From assembly GCA_900314535.1 (NCBI GenBank), contig OMVT01000006.1, positions 87,019 through 151,018 on the forward strand: a DNA stretch of 64,000 bases. The letters run 5' to 3'. Below, in pieces: positions 7,036 to 16,647 of this stretch; positions within the stretch are counted from its first letter, which is position 1, and each line of letters starts with the position of its first letter. Origin of the DNA: an uncultured Olsenella sp. (GTDB lineage: Bacteria > Actinomycetota > Coriobacteriia > Coriobacteriales > Atopobiaceae). A program made the position numbers and the translations under genes. The notes beneath the pieces are model-generated. The model was not told the origin of the DNA. It did not search any database and saw nothing but the letters and a program-made list of their open reading frames with translations.

Positions 7036-9903
7036 ATGGCATACCAGAGGAGCAAACAGGGCGGCAGCCGCCGCACGACCGAGCTGCTTCTTCTCATCGC
7101 AGCTGCGATACCGGTCACCCTCATCTATGCGATGTATGTCATGAACACGGGAACCGAGCTTACGGCAAGCTCGCTCTCCATCCCCATCGGCCTCTTCGCT
7201 GCCTTTGCCGTCGCTCATATCGCTGTGAGGAAGCTCGCTCCAGGCGCAGACCCGGTGATTCTGCCGATCGTCTTCCTGCTTTCGGGCATAGGCATAACGT
7301 TCGTGCAGCGCTTGGCGCCTGATGCAGCGACAGGACAGGTCGTCTGGCTCTTTCTCTCCGTCATCGCCATGATCTTGGTCCTCTTCTTCGTGAAGGGCAT
7401 CGACGATCTGGCTCAATACAAGTTCACCTTCGGCATCGCAGGCGTCGTCCTGCTGCTCCTGCCCATGGTCATCGGCACGGAACACTATGGATCCAAGCTC
7501 TGGATCGAATTCGGCGGCTTCTCGTTCCAGCCGGGCGAAATCGCAAAGGTCCTGCTTGTCATCTTCCTTGCCTGCTACCTGGCAGAGAACAGGGAGCTTC
7601 TCTCCGCCTCCACGCGCAAGCTCGGACCTCTGGCCCTCCCCCAGCCAAGGATGCTTGCCCCGGTCTTTGCGATGTGGGGGCTCAGCCTTCTTGTCGTCAT
7701 CTTCGAGCGCGACCTCGGCAGCGCCCTTCTCTTCTTCGTGATCTTTGTCGTCATGCTCTATGTGGCGACAGGACGCCTCTCCTTCGTCCTCATCTCGTTC
7801 GTGCTGCTCGCAATCGGCGCGGTCTTCTGCTACCACTTCTTCGACCATGTCCAGGTCCGTGTCGTCATCTGGCTCGACCCCTGGTCGGATGCGCAGGGCA
7901 CGGGCTACCAGATCGTGCAGTCGCTCTACTCGCTTGCTGACGGCGGCCTGGTGGGCACCGGCATCGGCCGCGGTCTTGCCGACTACGTGCCTATCGTCGA
8001 ATCTGACTTCATCTTCTCTGCTATCGGCGAGGAGATGGGCCTGCTTGGCGCTTCCGCCATCCTCATCTCCTTCATGCTCCTTGCAGTCCGCGGCTATGCC
8101 ACGGCAGCACGTGCAAAGTCCGATGTCGCAGGATTCATGGCAGTCGGCCTTACGACGGCCATCTCGTTCCAGGCATTCCTGATCGTCGCAGGCGTCACGA
8201 AGTTCCTGCCCATGACGGGCGTGACGCTGCCGTTCATGAGCCAGGGCGGCTCTTCCCTCCTCTCCAGCTTCATCGCTGTCGGCCTTCTTCTCAAGTGCGG
8301 CGACGAGGCGACAGGACGCGAGCAGGAGATGACATCGCTCACGACGTCCCAGACGCCTGTCGTCGACGGCAATGCGGCACATGCCTCTGCCGTCGTGCAG
8401 GGCAGCCATGCCCGTGGCCGCTTCAAGCTCCAGACGGCTGAGTCGGGCGTCCTCGGACGTGTTGCCCTCGGCAAGCGCCTCACAGCGCTCATCACGGTCT
8501 TCACGCTCCTCTTTGCCGCGCTCATCGGCAACCTCACCTATATCCAGGTCGTCAAGGCAGAGACCATCCAGTCGATGCCTTCGAACAACCACACGATCGC
8601 AAAGAGCTCGCATGTGCAGCGCGGAGCGATCATGACAAGCGACGGCGTGACCTTGGCCGAAAGCATCCAGCAGTCCGACGGCACCTATGTCCGTACCTAT
8701 CCGAACGGCAACCTCGCAATCCACACGGTCGGCTACCTCTCGACGCAGTATGGCTCGACCGGCATCGAATCCTCGATGAACGAGACGCTCACAGGCCACA
8801 AGGACTACTCGACCTGGCAGTCTGCCCTCTACTCCCTGGCAGGCGTCTCGCAGGCAGGGTCCTCGGTCGTCCTTACCATCAACTCGCAGATGCAGGAGAT
8901 CTGCGAGGAGGCGCTTGACGGCTGGACCGGCGCAGTCGTGCTCCTCGATCCTTCGACCGGCAAGGTCCTGGCATCGGCCTCCTCCCCGACCTATACCTAC
9001 GACGAGGTCGGCGACCAGCTGAGCTCTGGCGGAAGCGCCCTCGTGAACCGCGCGACGAACTCGCTCTATGCACCAGGCTCGACCTTCAAGGTCGTCACAC
9101 TCTCGGCTGCGCTCGATACGGGCGCCTATTCGCTCACCGACATGATCGATGCTGAGTCCTCGATCGATATCGGCGGCGCGGCGGTCACGAACTTCAACAA
9201 CAACAATTACGGCACGATCACGCTGAAGCGCGCTCTGTCGATGTCTTCGAACGTTGCCTTCGGCCAGGTCGGCGCCAAGGTCGGCTCTGCGAATCTCGTG
9301 AGCTATGCGAACGCCTTCGGCTACGGCACGCAGATCGGCCAGGACTTCTATACCGTCGCCTCCCTCATGCCCGATCCGAAAGAGATGACGGAATGGGAGA
9401 CGGCATGGGCAGCCTGCGGCCAGCCTGTCGGCGAGCACGCAAGCCCGGCAGGACCCCAGACCACGGTCATGCAGAACGCTGTCGTCGCAGCCACCATCGC
9501 CAACGGCGGCGTCGCGATGAACCCCTACATCGTCGATCACATCCTCTCTCCTGAGGGCGTCACCACGACGACGACCCAGCCGCGCTCGCTCGGCCAGCCC
9601 ATCTCCTCTGCGACGGCATCCGAAGTCGCAGAAGCGATGCTCGGCGTCGTGGATGACGGCTACACCGCAGCAGGTGCCCGCGTCTCCGGCGTCAAGGTTG
9701 CCGGCAAGACCGGCACGGCCGAGGTCGGCGGCAATGTCTACAATTCGCTCTTCATCGGCTTTGCTCCCTACGACTCTCCGACGCTGGCGATCTCCATCTG
9801 CCTCGAAGGAGACGGCTCGAACATCGAGGGCTCTGCAGCCAAGATGGCAGGTTCCATCATCAGGCAGTGCCTCCAGGTCCAGGCAGAAGGGAGCGCATCA
9901 TGA
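7036..9903 (+). CDS. Fused SEDS glycosyltransferase (RodA/FtsW) and class B PBP transpeptidase
   Basis: This 955-residue protein joins two enzymes that are normally encoded by adjacent genes. Residues about 1-430 are a SEDS polymerase with about ten membrane helices. It shows the SEDS loop [28 protein letters not shown] in pieces, with the key Asp in ESDFIFS, and the end motif [11 protein letters not shown]. After a linker (about 430-475), a membrane helix (about 477-498) starts a class B PBP. Its active site has STFK (682-685), SSN (737-739) and KTG (891-893), in the normal order and spacing. The protein would both polymerise lipid II into glycan strands and cross-link them. No stop or frameshift separates the halves. 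The ATG lies 2 nt past the pstP stop. Confidence 0.93.
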   Translation: MAYQRSKQGGSRRTTELLLLIAAAIPVTLIYAMYVMNTGTELTASSLSIPIGLFAAFAVAHIAVRKLAPGADPVILPIVFLLSGIGITFVQRLAPDAATGQVVWLFLSVIAMILVLFFVKGIDDLAQYKFTFGIAGVVLLLLPMVIGTEHYGSKLWIEFGGFSFQPGEIAKVLLVIFLACYLAENRELLSASTRKLGPLALPQPRMLAPVFAMWGLSLLVVIFERDLGSALLFFVIFVVMLYVATGRLSFVLISFVLLAIGAVFCYHFFDHVQVRVVIWLDPWSDAQGTGYQIVQSLYSLADGGLVGTGIGRGLADYVPIVESDFIFSAIGEEMGLLGASAILISFMLLAVRGYATAARAKSDVAGFMAVGLTTAISFQAFLIVAGVTKFLPMTGVTLPFMSQGGSSLLSSFIAVGLLLKCGDEATGREQEMTSLTTSQTPVVDGNAAHASAVVQGSHARGRFKLQTAESGVLGRVALGKRLTALITVFTLLFAALIGNLTYIQVVKAETIQSMPSNNHTIAKSSHVQRGAIMTSDGVTLAESIQQSDGTYVRTYPNGNLAIHTVGYLSTQYGSTGIESSMNETLTGHKDYSTWQSALYSLAGVSQAGSSVVLTINSQMQEICEEALDGWTGAVVLLDPSTGKVLASASSPTYTYDEVGDQLSSGGSALVNRATNSLYAPGSTFKVVTLSAALDTGAYSLTDMIDAESSIDIGGAAVTNFNNNNYGTITLKRALSMSSNVAFGQVGAKVGSANLVSYANAFGYGTQIGQDFYTVASLMPDPKEMTEWETAWAACGQPVGEHASPAGPQTTVMQNAVVAATIANGGVAMNPYIVDHILSPEGVTTTTTQPRSLGQPISSATASEVAEAMLGVVDDGYTAAGARVSGVKVAGKTGTAEVGGNVYNSLFIGFAPYDSPTLAISICLEGDGSNIEGSAAKMAGSIIRQCLQVQAEGSAS

Positions 9904-10040
9904 GGAAGCTGGCCTGTGCCTTCCCCCGATGCTTCCGGGGCCGAGGCACGATAACCGGGAGCCTTTCCCGATCCGGTCCGCAGGAAGAGGCACATCTTCC
10001 TGCATCCGGCACTGACAGAATCACCGCTCGAAGCATTTAG
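9900..10040 (+). CDS. Possible 46-residue translationally coupled ORF
   Basis: An ATG overlaps the stop of the SEDS-PBP gene (ATGA). It has AAGGGAG 6 nt upstream and reads 46 codons ([12 protein letters not shown]...) to a TAG that itself overlaps the ribosome site (AGGGG) of pknB. The product would be basic and Pro/Ser-rich, with two Cys and no membrane helix. No homologue is recognised. The neat start and stop junctions support translation, while the codon use is only partly like its neighbours. It may serve only to carry ribosomes to pknB. Confidence 0.4.
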   Translation: MRKLACAFPRCFRGRGTITGSLSRSGPQEEAHLPASGTDRITARSI

Positions 10041-10049
10041 GGGTCATAT

Positions 10050-11978
10050 ATGGCAAACAGAGTTCTCGGTGGCCGCTATGCGGTCCAAGACAAGATCGGC
10101 ACAGGCGGAATGGCGACAGTGTACCGCGGCCTTGACCAGGTCCTCGGCCGTACTGTCGCTATCAAGACCATGCTGCCCCAGTACGCAGCAGACCCGTCGT
10201 TTGCTGCCCGCTTCAAGCAGGAGGCACAGGCAGCGGCAGCGCTCCAGAGCCCCTATATCGTCTCGGTCTATGACTGGGGCAAGGACGGGGACACCTATTA
10301 CATCATCATGGAGTACCTGCGCGGCACGGACCTGAAGAACGGCATCAGGAAGCACGGGGCGCTGGACTGCCGCAAGGTCGCACAGATCGGCTCCCAGATT
10401 GCCCAGGCGCTCTCCGTCGCCCATAAGCACGACATCATCCACCGCGACATCAAGCCGCAGAACATCATGGTCCAGCCTGATGGCAACATCAAGGTCATGG
10501 ACTTCGGCATCGCCCGCGCCAAGAACAGCCATCTCACGACCGACAACTCGGTTCTGGGAACGGCCCACTATGTCTCTCCCGAGCAGACGCAGGGCAAGGA
10601 GCTCGGGCCTACCTCCGACCTCTATTCCCTCGGCATCGTCATGTACGAGGCAGCAACAGGACGTGTCCCCTTCGACGGCGATGACGCAATCTCTGTCGCT
10701 ATCAAGCAGGTGAAGGAGCAGCCGATTCCGCCCAGCCAGATCAATCCGAACGTCGATCCTGCCCTTGAGGCCATCATCCTGAAGTGCATGCAGAAGGATC
10801 CGAAGGACCGTTTCCAGACGGCTGACGAGCTCTTCCACACGCTCAGGGACTACCTCGCAGGCAGGCTTGGCGCTGTCTCCGAGGCAACCTCTGTCATCGG
10901 CGGCACCCAGACGAGGAACATGGGCAGGAACAACGCCGGCAGGACCCAGCAGATGGGCCGTGCCGTCGCTCCGATCTCTGCTGTCCCTGGCGGCACGACC
11001 CGCTTCCGCCAGCAGTCTGCAAAGGCCGAAGCCGCAGAGCAGGAGAAGAAGCGCTCGAAGCACAAGCGCAATGTCGCTATCGGCATCATTGTCGCAATCC
11101 TCGCTGTGGCAATCGCTGCCTATGCGGCCGTCACCTATCTCGGCAGCCAGACCGTGCAGACGAAGGATGTCCCGAACCTTGTCGGACTCACGGAAAGCGA
11201 AGCCCGTTCCTCCATCGACAAGTACGACGGCTTCTTCACGATATCTGTCACCTATGACTACTCCGACTCCGTCGAAGAGGGCAAGGTCATCGACCAGGAT
11301 CCCGATGCAGGAAGGAGCGCCTCTGAAGGCACGACCATCACGGTCCATGTCTCGAAGGGCTCGGAGCCTGCAGCAACTGTCGAGGTGCCCGACCTCTCGA
11401 ACTGCACACCGAAGGAAGCAAGCGCCAAATGCTCTGCTCTGGGTCTTGTAGCCCAGACAGGCGACTCTGTCTACTCGAGCTCTGTCGATGTGGGCCATGT
11501 CGCATCCCAGGACCAGGCAGCCGGCTCCACGGCAAAGGCAGGAGACACGATCATCTACCACCTGTCCCTCGGTCCCCAGACCATCCCCGTCCCGAATGTT
11601 GTCGGCATGACCGAATCCGATGCCGTGCAGGAGATCGAATCGGCAGGGTTCACGGTCGTGCGCACGACGTCCGAGTACTCGAGCACGGTCGCAGCCGGTT
11701 CCGTCATCCGCCAGTACCCGACCTCCGGTTCTCTCGAAAAGGGTTCGAGCATCCAGATCACGCTCTCCCTTGGCCCGAAGCCGGCGCCGGCGGAGAGCTC
11801 CACGACCTCCAATTCCTCGAACTCCTCCAACAGCTCTTCGAACAGCTCGAGCAGCAACAACAGCTCGAACAGCTCTTCGAACTCGAGCAACTCCGGATCG
11901 AATTCCACGAACTCCGACACGAGCTCGAACAGCTCCCATACGAGCGATTCCACGCACAGCAGCGGAACGGACGAATAG
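10050..11978 (+). CDS. pknB: PASTA-domain Ser/Thr protein kinase
   Basis: This 642-residue single-pass receptor kinase has a catalytic domain at about 10-275 with GTGGMATVYRG, AIKTM, HRDIKPQNIM, MDFGIARA and GTAHYVSPEQ, all canonical. A membrane helix follows a basic KRSKHKRN stretch (about 345-370). Outside are three PASTA repeats (starting DVPNLVGL, EVPDLSNC and PVPNVVGM), which in this family sense muropeptides or lipid II. The last 65 residues are almost all Ser and Asn, unlike PASTA kinases that end with the last repeat. It is the last gene of the operon, followed by a strong terminator at 12000-12034. The ATG at 10050 has TAGGGG upstream. Confidence 0.96.
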   Translation: MANRVLGGRYAVQDKIGTGGMATVYRGLDQVLGRTVAIKTMLPQYAADPSFAARFKQEAQAAAALQSPYIVSVYDWGKDGDTYYIIMEYLRGTDLKNGIRKHGALDCRKVAQIGSQIAQALSVAHKHDIIHRDIKPQNIMVQPDGNIKVMDFGIARAKNSHLTTDNSVLGTAHYVSPEQTQGKELGPTSDLYSLGIVMYEAATGRVPFDGDDAISVAIKQVKEQPIPPSQINPNVDPALEAIILKCMQKDPKDRFQTADELFHTLRDYLAGRLGAVSEATSVIGGTQTRNMGRNNAGRTQQMGRAVAPISAVPGGTTRFRQQSAKAEAAEQEKKRSKHKRNVAIGIIVAILAVAIAAYAAVTYLGSQTVQTKDVPNLVGLTESEARSSIDKYDGFFTISVTYDYSDSVEEGKVIDQDPDAGRSASEGTTITVHVSKGSEPAATVEVPDLSNCTPKEASAKCSALGLVAQTGDSVYSSSVDVGHVASQDQAAGSTAKAGDTIIYHLSLGPQTIPVPNVVGMTESDAVQEIESAGFTVVRTTSEYSSTVAAGSVIRQYPTSGSLEKGSSIQITLSLGPKPAPAESSTTSNSSNSSNSSSNSSSSNNSSNSSSNSSNSGSNSTNSDTSSNSSHTSDSTHSSGTDE

Positions 11979-11999
11979 CTCAGCTCACATGCTTGCTGC

Positions 12000-12034
12000 A
12001 GAGGCGGGTTCCTCAGGGAGCCCGCCTCTTTCTT
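12000..12034 (+). terminator. Intrinsic terminator of the pknB operon
   Basis: The stem pairs 12000-12012 with 12017-12029 (with one internal mismatch pair) and runs into TCTTTCTTG. It lies 22 nt past the pknB stop. Confidence 0.85.
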
Positions 12035-12039
12035 GCGCC

Positions 12040-12455
12040 GAGATGGGACTCCTCGCAAGTGCTTTTGGCTGAGCGCCATCGCCGGTATCCTGGGCGTGAG
12101 ATGCTCCGTCTTCTCTCCCCTGCTGGAGCAGATTCATAGAATAGGTTTCCTGAACCCGGTGACGCAGGTTCAGATCCGACATGAGCCTCCTGTCTCGGGA
12201 TTGCGAGAAGTTCCAGAAAGCCTCTGAAGCTGCAGGCCGCCGAGTCATTCTCTTGGGATGGACACACGAATACCATGGCTGCCACTTCGTACGCCAGTCT
12301 CTTCGGCAGTCTTGAGATGCGCTGCCCTGGCAAGGCAATGCAAGGATCATTCCCATTGAGGCACTGATTCAGCGTCAGATCCGATGGAAGCTCTGATGGC
12401 CCCAGCGATAGCGGCTTGCTGGCATCCCCCTGGCATCGCTGCGCTCCATCTTTCG
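12040..12455. other. Intergenic stretch with no supported gene
   Basis: About 415 nt lie between the pknB terminator and the tRNA-Arg terminator. Open frames exist on the minus strand (for example from 12459 down), but they lack a ribosome site, show no domain, and use many codons that are rare in the neighbours. The stretch may be the decayed remains of a gene. I see no RNA gene or repeat in it. Confidence 0.5.
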
Positions 12456-12458
12456 GCA

Positions 12459-12496
12459 TAAAAAAGAACCCGTACCTGCGTTTGTGCAGATACGGG
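12459..12496 (-). terminator. Intrinsic terminator of tRNA-Arg
   Basis: An 11-bp stem with one mismatch (12469-12479 with 12486-12496) is followed on the minus strand by TTCTTTTTT. Confidence 0.85.
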
Positions 12497-12506
12497 CTTT
12501 ATTTGC

Positions 12507-12582
12507 TGGTGCCCCCAGTAGGATTCGAACCTACGCCACCAGGTTTAGGAAACCTGTGCTCTATCCCCTGAGCTATGAGGGC
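12507..12582 (-). tRNA. tRNA-Arg (anticodon CCT)
   Basis: It is 76 nt long with encoded CCA. The acceptor stem is GCCCTCA/TGGGGGC with one G-T pair. The D-arm has AGCTCAGGGGATAGAGC, the anticodon loop is TTCCTAA within CAGGT/ACCTG, and the T-loop is TTCGAAT. The anticodon CCT reads the AGG arginine codon. Confidence 0.95.
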
Positions 12583-12635
12583 CTATCGCAGATAGCTATT
12601 CTATACCAAACAGCCGCTGCTGTGTGGCGAGAGCC

Positions 12636-13316
12636 TTACTTCTCTTCCTTCTTCTTGCGGAAGCGGTCGAAGAAGGATGGCTTGTCGGCAACCTCCTGAT
12701 AGCTCTGCTCGATGATTGCGTTGAGCTGCTTCTCCTTGAGGCTGCGCACACGGTCGTTGTACATGTTGCGCACCTTGTGGAGGCGAGCCCAGTCCATAAT
12801 GAAGCCGCCGATGACGCCGATGTAGGCGACGACGAGCATCACGATTGCCGTGACGCCCCAGAACGACGTGAGGTCCGTCTGGGAGTCAGGGACGGCAAAG
12901 GCGATGACCCAGGAGAGGGCAGTGCAGATAAGGCCTGCCACGATCATGCCCATCGAGATGCCATGCCACTTCTGGTAAGCCGGGTCCTTCTTGAGGAGGG
13001 CCTGTGCTGCCATGGTGCGCCTGTCCTCGGCGTCGCGCTCCTTCTGGCGCTGGGCACGCTTCTCTTCCTTTGTCATTTCGGATCTGGGCTTGGACGTACC
13101 CGAAGCCTTCTTGACCTTGCCGGAAGACGTGACGACACGCACGCCTGCCGCTGCCTCGCGGGCAGGCTTGGCCCTCGTCACAGACTTCTTCTCGAAGCCC
13201 GTGGACTTGGGCTCCTCCTGGGCATCCTGCTCTATGGTCTCTTCGCTCTTCTTGTACGCATCGCGGTTCTCGTTCAGCTCTTCGCGGGCGCCGTTCAGGG
13301 TATCACGGAATGACAT
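12636..13316 (-). CDS. Membrane protein with two helices, unknown function
   Basis: This 226-residue protein is not one I recognise. Residues 1-115 are hydrophilic and highly charged (Lys, Arg and Glu-rich, probably coiled). Two membrane helices follow (about 121-143, MGMIVAGLICTALSWVIAF, and about 152-172, VTAIVMLVVAYIGVIGGFI). The tail is basic and ends RFRKKKEEK. The ATG overlaps the purC stop by one base (TAATG), which implies translational coupling with purC, although nothing in the sequence links the protein to purines. Confidence 0.8.
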   Translation of the reverse strand: MSFRDTLNGAREELNENRDAYKKSEETIEQDAQEEPKSTGFEKKSVTRAKPAREAAAGVRVVTSSGKVKKASGTSKPRSEMTKEEKRAQRQKERDAEDRRTMAAQALLKKDPAYQKWHGISMGMIVAGLICTALSWVIAFAVPDSQTDLTSFWGVTAIVMLVVAYIGVIGGFIMDWARLHKVRNMYNDRVRSLKEKQLNAIIEQSYQEVADKPSFFDRFRKKKEEK

Positions 13317-14200
13317 TAGGCTTCCTTCATGGGAACAAATGGCTTGCCACAGATGAGTTCGAAGGCTTCCTGGTAGCGCTTCGAGGTGCCCTCGATGACC
13401 TCAGCGGGAAGCTCGGGCGGCTCGCCCTGCATATCCCAGTTGGCGCGCAGCCAGTCGCGGGCATACTGCTTGTCGTAGCTCGGCTGGACGTGGCCCTCGG
13501 AGTAGCCTTCTGCAGGCCAGAAGCGGCTGGAATCCGGCGTCAGGCACTCGTCGATGAGGGTGAGCTTGCCGTCGATGAAGCCGAACTCGAACTTCGTATC
13601 GGCAATGATGATGCCACGGGTCAGGGCATACTCTGCTGCTGCCTTGTAGATGGAAAGGGAGGCATCGCGGAGCTGCGTTGCCACATCCTCGCCGACAATC
13701 TCTGCGCAGCGCTCGAACGAGATGTTCTCGTCGTGGTCGCCGAGAGCCGCCTTCGTGGACGGCGTGAAGATCGGCTCAGGGAGCTTCGATGCCTCGACAA
13801 GGCCCTCCGGAAGCTTGATGCCGCAGACCGTGCGGTCCTGGTCATACGTCTTCTTGCCGGAGCCGGTGAGATAGCCGCGGACGATGCACTCGATGGGGAT
13901 GGTCTTGGCCTTCTTCACAAGCATGGAGCGGCCCGCAAGATAGTCCTTGTAGGGTGCGAACTGCTCAGGCAGATCTGCAGGATCCGTCGAGATCATGTGG
14001 TTCGGCATGAGGTCCTTGAAGCGGTTGAACCAGAATGCCGAGATGCGGGTCAGGATCTCGCCCTTGTAGGGAATCTCGTTCGGCAAGATGAAGTCGAAGC
14101 AGCTGATACGGTCGCTTGCCACCATAAGGAGCGTATCGCCACAGTCGTAGATGTCACGTACCTTGCCATGCGAATCAGGACGCAGTTGAATCTCTGCCAT
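13316..14200 (-). CDS. purC: Phosphoribosylaminoimidazole-succinocarboxamide synthase (SAICAR synthetase)
   Basis: This 294-residue cytoplasmic enzyme ligates aspartate to CAIR with ATP in purine synthesis. Family motifs are GKVRDIYD near the N-terminus, VASDRISCFDFILP, ECIVRGYLTGSG and LTLIDECLTPDSSRFW. The length and the plain N-terminus suit the longer, actinobacterial and yeast-like form. I chose the ATG at 14200 (MAEIQLRPDSHG) because GAGGCAGGCA precedes it. An upstream in-frame start at 14272 has no ribosome site. purB, the next-but-one purine step, lies at 18143-19489 but not in the same transcript. Confidence 0.96.
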   Translation of the reverse strand: MAEIQLRPDSHGKVRDIYDCGDTLLMVASDRISCFDFILPNEIPYKGEILTRISAFWFNRFKDLMPNHMISTDPADLPEQFAPYKDYLAGRSMLVKKAKTIPIECIVRGYLTGSGKKTYDQDRTVCGIKLPEGLVEASKLPEPIFTPSTKAALGDHDENISFERCAEIVGEDVATQLRDASLSIYKAAAEYALTRGIIIADTKFEFGFIDGKLTLIDECLTPDSSRFWPAEGYSEGHVQPSYDKQYARDWLRANWDMQGEPPELPAEVIEGTSKRYQEAFELICGKPFVPMKEA

Positions 14201-14296
14201 TGCCTGCCTCATTTCATCGGATTGCTGACAGATTGAGTATAGCCAACGAAGCGCACCGGCTGCATTGCGCAAAGCTCATTCCTTAGAGCGTGCGCA

Positions 14297-15832
14297 TTAC
14301 TGCTTCTGCTCCCCCTTCTGTGCCTTGGGAAGCGAGCGGGTGCGATGGAGCGGAATCCTCAGCGTGAATGTCGTGCCCTTGCCGAGCTCGGACTCCACGG
14401 TAATCGTGCCGTTATGGCGATCGATGATCTCCTTCGTGACAGCGAGGCCGACACCCAGACCGCCTGACTCCATCTCGCGGCTCGCATCGGAGCGCCAGAA
14501 GCGGCTGAAAGTACGGGGAAGGTCTTCCTTTGCGATGCCGATGCCGGTATCGGAGACGGAGATCAAGGCATCTGCGTGGTCCTGCGTGATTGCGACAAGC
14601 ACCCAGCCGCCGGAGGGCGTATAGCGCATCGCGTTCGACATGAGGTTCACGACTGCCTGGCGGATGAGGTCGGGGTCCACATCTGCGATGAGGGTCTGGC
14701 TCGGGGTCTCGTCTGCAAAGCGCAGCTGCAGCCCCTTGTCCTCGAAGAGCTGCTCCTGGGACGTCACGAGGCTCTTCACGAGCCAGACAAGATCGGTCTC
14801 CTCCGGTCTGAACGGGGTCTTGCCGTTCTCGAGCCTCGAAAGCTGGAGCATGGCGCCAACGAGGCGCGAAAGGCGCCTGACCTCTGCTGCCACGACCTCG
14901 AGGTGCTCCGCGTCCGTCGGATAGACGCCGTCCTGCATGGCCTCGACCGTCGCCTGCATTGCCATGAGCGGCGTCCTCAGCTCATGGGCCACATCGCTCG
15001 TAAGCCTGCGTTCGTGCTTGATATCCTTCTCAAGCGAGGTGGCCATATCGTCGAAGGTCTCGCCGAGCTGTCCCAGCTCATCCGAGCCCTTGAGGCCGGT
15101 CCGGGCAGAGAGGTCGCCGTTCCTGATCTGGCGTGCGGTCGCTGTGATCGTGCCGATCGGCGCTGCCAGCTTCCTCGAGATGATGAAGCCGATGATCGAT
15201 GCCAGGATGACGGCGATGATGGCGGCAGCAAGAATGGCCATGTACGAGTTCGTGCGGAATGTTGCATCGGCCTGCGTAAGGAGGGCATCCGATCCGAAGG
15301 CCCAGAGGCGCACCGTGCCCACGATCTCCCCATCGGTGAGGGTGATGTCGGAGGAGACGATCGAGTCGGTGCCGGAAGGCACGTTCTTTCCCGCATCGAT
15401 ATCCTTGCCATGGACCCACGTATCGTCGTAGATCGTCGTGCCCTGGGCATTCTGGACCTGGACCGCAATATCGGACGAGGTGTTCGATGCCATCCCTGCA
15501 TAGTCAAGGACCTCAGGCGTCCAGCCGCCCGCTTCCTCATACTTCGAGGCAAGCGTCGAGGCAGTGGCCTGTGCAAGGCTCTGCATGTTCTGACGCGTGT
15601 AGGTATTGAACTGGTCTTCCCAGACAACTGCCAGCACGAGCAGGAACACGACTGCTGTCATGACCGAGGTCGCCGCAAAGGCGATAGTCATCTTCTTTGT
15701 ATAGCTGGCCTTCTGCTTCTCGTGCGGGCGGATCGTGTTCCAGGAAGCCTTGCTTTCATTAGCAGAAGACACGCCCCCCTCCTGGGAGGCGTGCCTGTCA
15801 GATCTGCCTATCTCGAATCTTGCTCGTGGCAC
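14297..15832 (-). CDS. Two-component sensor histidine kinase
   Basis: This protein of up to 511 residues has a first membrane helix at about 50-72, an extracellular sensor region (about 73-210), a second helix (about 212-233) and a HAMP segment (AAPIGTITATARQIRNGDLS). The HisKA box is SDVAHELRTPLMAMQ with the phospho-acceptor His. The ATPase boxes are N (NLMSNAMRYTP), G1 (SDTGIGI), F (FSRFWRSD) and G2 (GGLGVGLAV). The layout matches EnvZ/PhoR-type kinases. It lies 10 nt after its response regulator. The start is ambiguous: GTG at 15832 has AGGAG 7 nt upstream, and GTG at 15772 has AGGAGG 5 nt upstream. The sensed signal is unknown. Confidence 0.93.
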   Translation of the reverse strand: MPRARFEIGRSDRHASQEGGVSSANESKASWNTIRPHEKQKASYTKKMTIAFAATSVMTAVVFLLVLAVVWEDQFNTYTRQNMQSLAQATASTLASKYEEAGGWTPEVLDYAGMASNTSSDIAVQVQNAQGTTIYDDTWVHGKDIDAGKNVPSGTDSIVSSDITLTDGEIVGTVRLWAFGSDALLTQADATFRTNSYMAILAAAIIAVILASIIGFIISRKLAAPIGTITATARQIRNGDLSARTGLKGSDELGQLGETFDDMATSLEKDIKHERRLTSDVAHELRTPLMAMQATVEAMQDGVYPTDAEHLEVVAAEVRRLSRLVGAMLQLSRLENGKTPFRPEETDLVWLVKSLVTSQEQLFEDKGLQLRFADETPSQTLIADVDPDLIRQAVVNLMSNAMRYTPSGGWVLVAITQDHADALISVSDTGIGIAKEDLPRTFSRFWRSDASREMESGGLGVGLAVTKEIIDRHNGTITVESELGKGTTFTLRIPLHRTRSLPKAQKGEQKQ

Positions 15833-15842
15833 CTATGCGCTC

Positions 15843-16565
15843 CTATGCCTTCTTCTCTTCCTTGTTCATGGCAGGCGCTTCGAAGCGGTAGCCGACACCG
15901 TGGACGGTGTAGAGCCAGCGCGGGTTGCGCGGATCGTCGCCGAGCTTTGCACGGAGGTTCTTCACATGGGAGTCAATCGTGCGTTCATAGCCCTCGAAGT
16001 CATAGCCGAGGACCTTCTCGACGAGCTCCATGCGCGTATAGACACGTCCCGGATAGCGGGCAAGCGTCGTCAGGAGCTTGAACTCGGAAGCCGTGAGATC
16101 GACTTCCTTGCCCTCGACGAGCACCTTGTGGCCGGAGATATCGATAACAAGGTCGCCGAAGTCGAGCACCTCAAGCTGGCTCTCCACCTCGGTGTGGGCA
16201 CGGCGCAGAAGCGCGCGGACGCGGGCAACGAGCTCTCGCGGAGAGAACGGCTTGATCAGGTAATCGTCGGCACCGAGCTCGAGGCCGATGATGCGGTCCT
16301 CGACCTCGCCCTTTGCGGTCAGCATGATGATGGGGACATTCGAGGTCTCACGTATTGCGCGACAGACGCGCTCGCCCGAAAGCTTCGGAAGCATGAGGTC
16401 CAGGATGATGAGATCGAAGGAATGCTTCTCGAACTCCTCGACTGCGCTCTGGCCATCGCCGACACCACGCACGATATAATTCTCGCGCTCAAGATATGCA
16501 GCCACTGCATCGCGGATTGCCTTGTCGTCCTCGACCAGCAGAATCTTCTTCTCGTCTGAAGCCAT
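15843..16565 (-). CDS. OmpR/PhoB-family response regulator
   Basis: This 240-residue DNA-binding regulator has a receiver domain (about 5-120) with the acidic pair VEDD, the phospho-acceptor Asp in DLIILDLMLPKLSG, the Thr in MLTAKGE and the Lys in DDYLIKPFS. A winged-helix output domain follows (about 135-232: LTASEFKLLTTLARYPGRV, RTIDSHVKNLRAKLGDD, TVHGVGYRFE). It pairs with the kinase downstream. I chose the ATG at 16565 because AGGGGGG lies 5 nt upstream. An ATG at 16586 would place that ribosome site inside the gene. Confidence 0.95.
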   Translation of the reverse strand: MASDEKKILLVEDDKAIRDAVAAYLERENYIVRGVGDGQSAVEEFEKHSFDLIILDLMLPKLSGERVCRAIRETSNVPIIMLTAKGEVEDRIIGLELGADDYLIKPFSPRELVARVRALLRRAHTEVESQLEVLDFGDLVIDISGHKVLVEGKEVDLTASEFKLLTTLARYPGRVYTRMELVEKVLGYDFEGYERTIDSHVKNLRAKLGDDPRNPRWLYTVHGVGYRFEAPAMNKEEKKA

Positions 16566-16647
16566 ATCGGCCCCCCTATAAGACATGAGAGCAAACTTTC
16601 ATACACTCTACATTCTACCCCACCGTGCAGAGATTGTGCGTCAAGCC

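Noticed and set aside
6859..9540. 893-codon minus-strand open frame opposite the SEDS-PBP gene
   Set aside because: It is an antisense shadow. The amino-acid make-up (Arg, Asp, His, Cys-rich) is typical of a reversed high-GC frame, while the plus-strand protein has complete active-site motifs.
12013..12459. Minus-strand frame between pknB and tRNA-Arg
   Set aside because: It has no ribosome site, runs through the bidirectional-looking pknB terminator, and its composition is unlike the neighbours.
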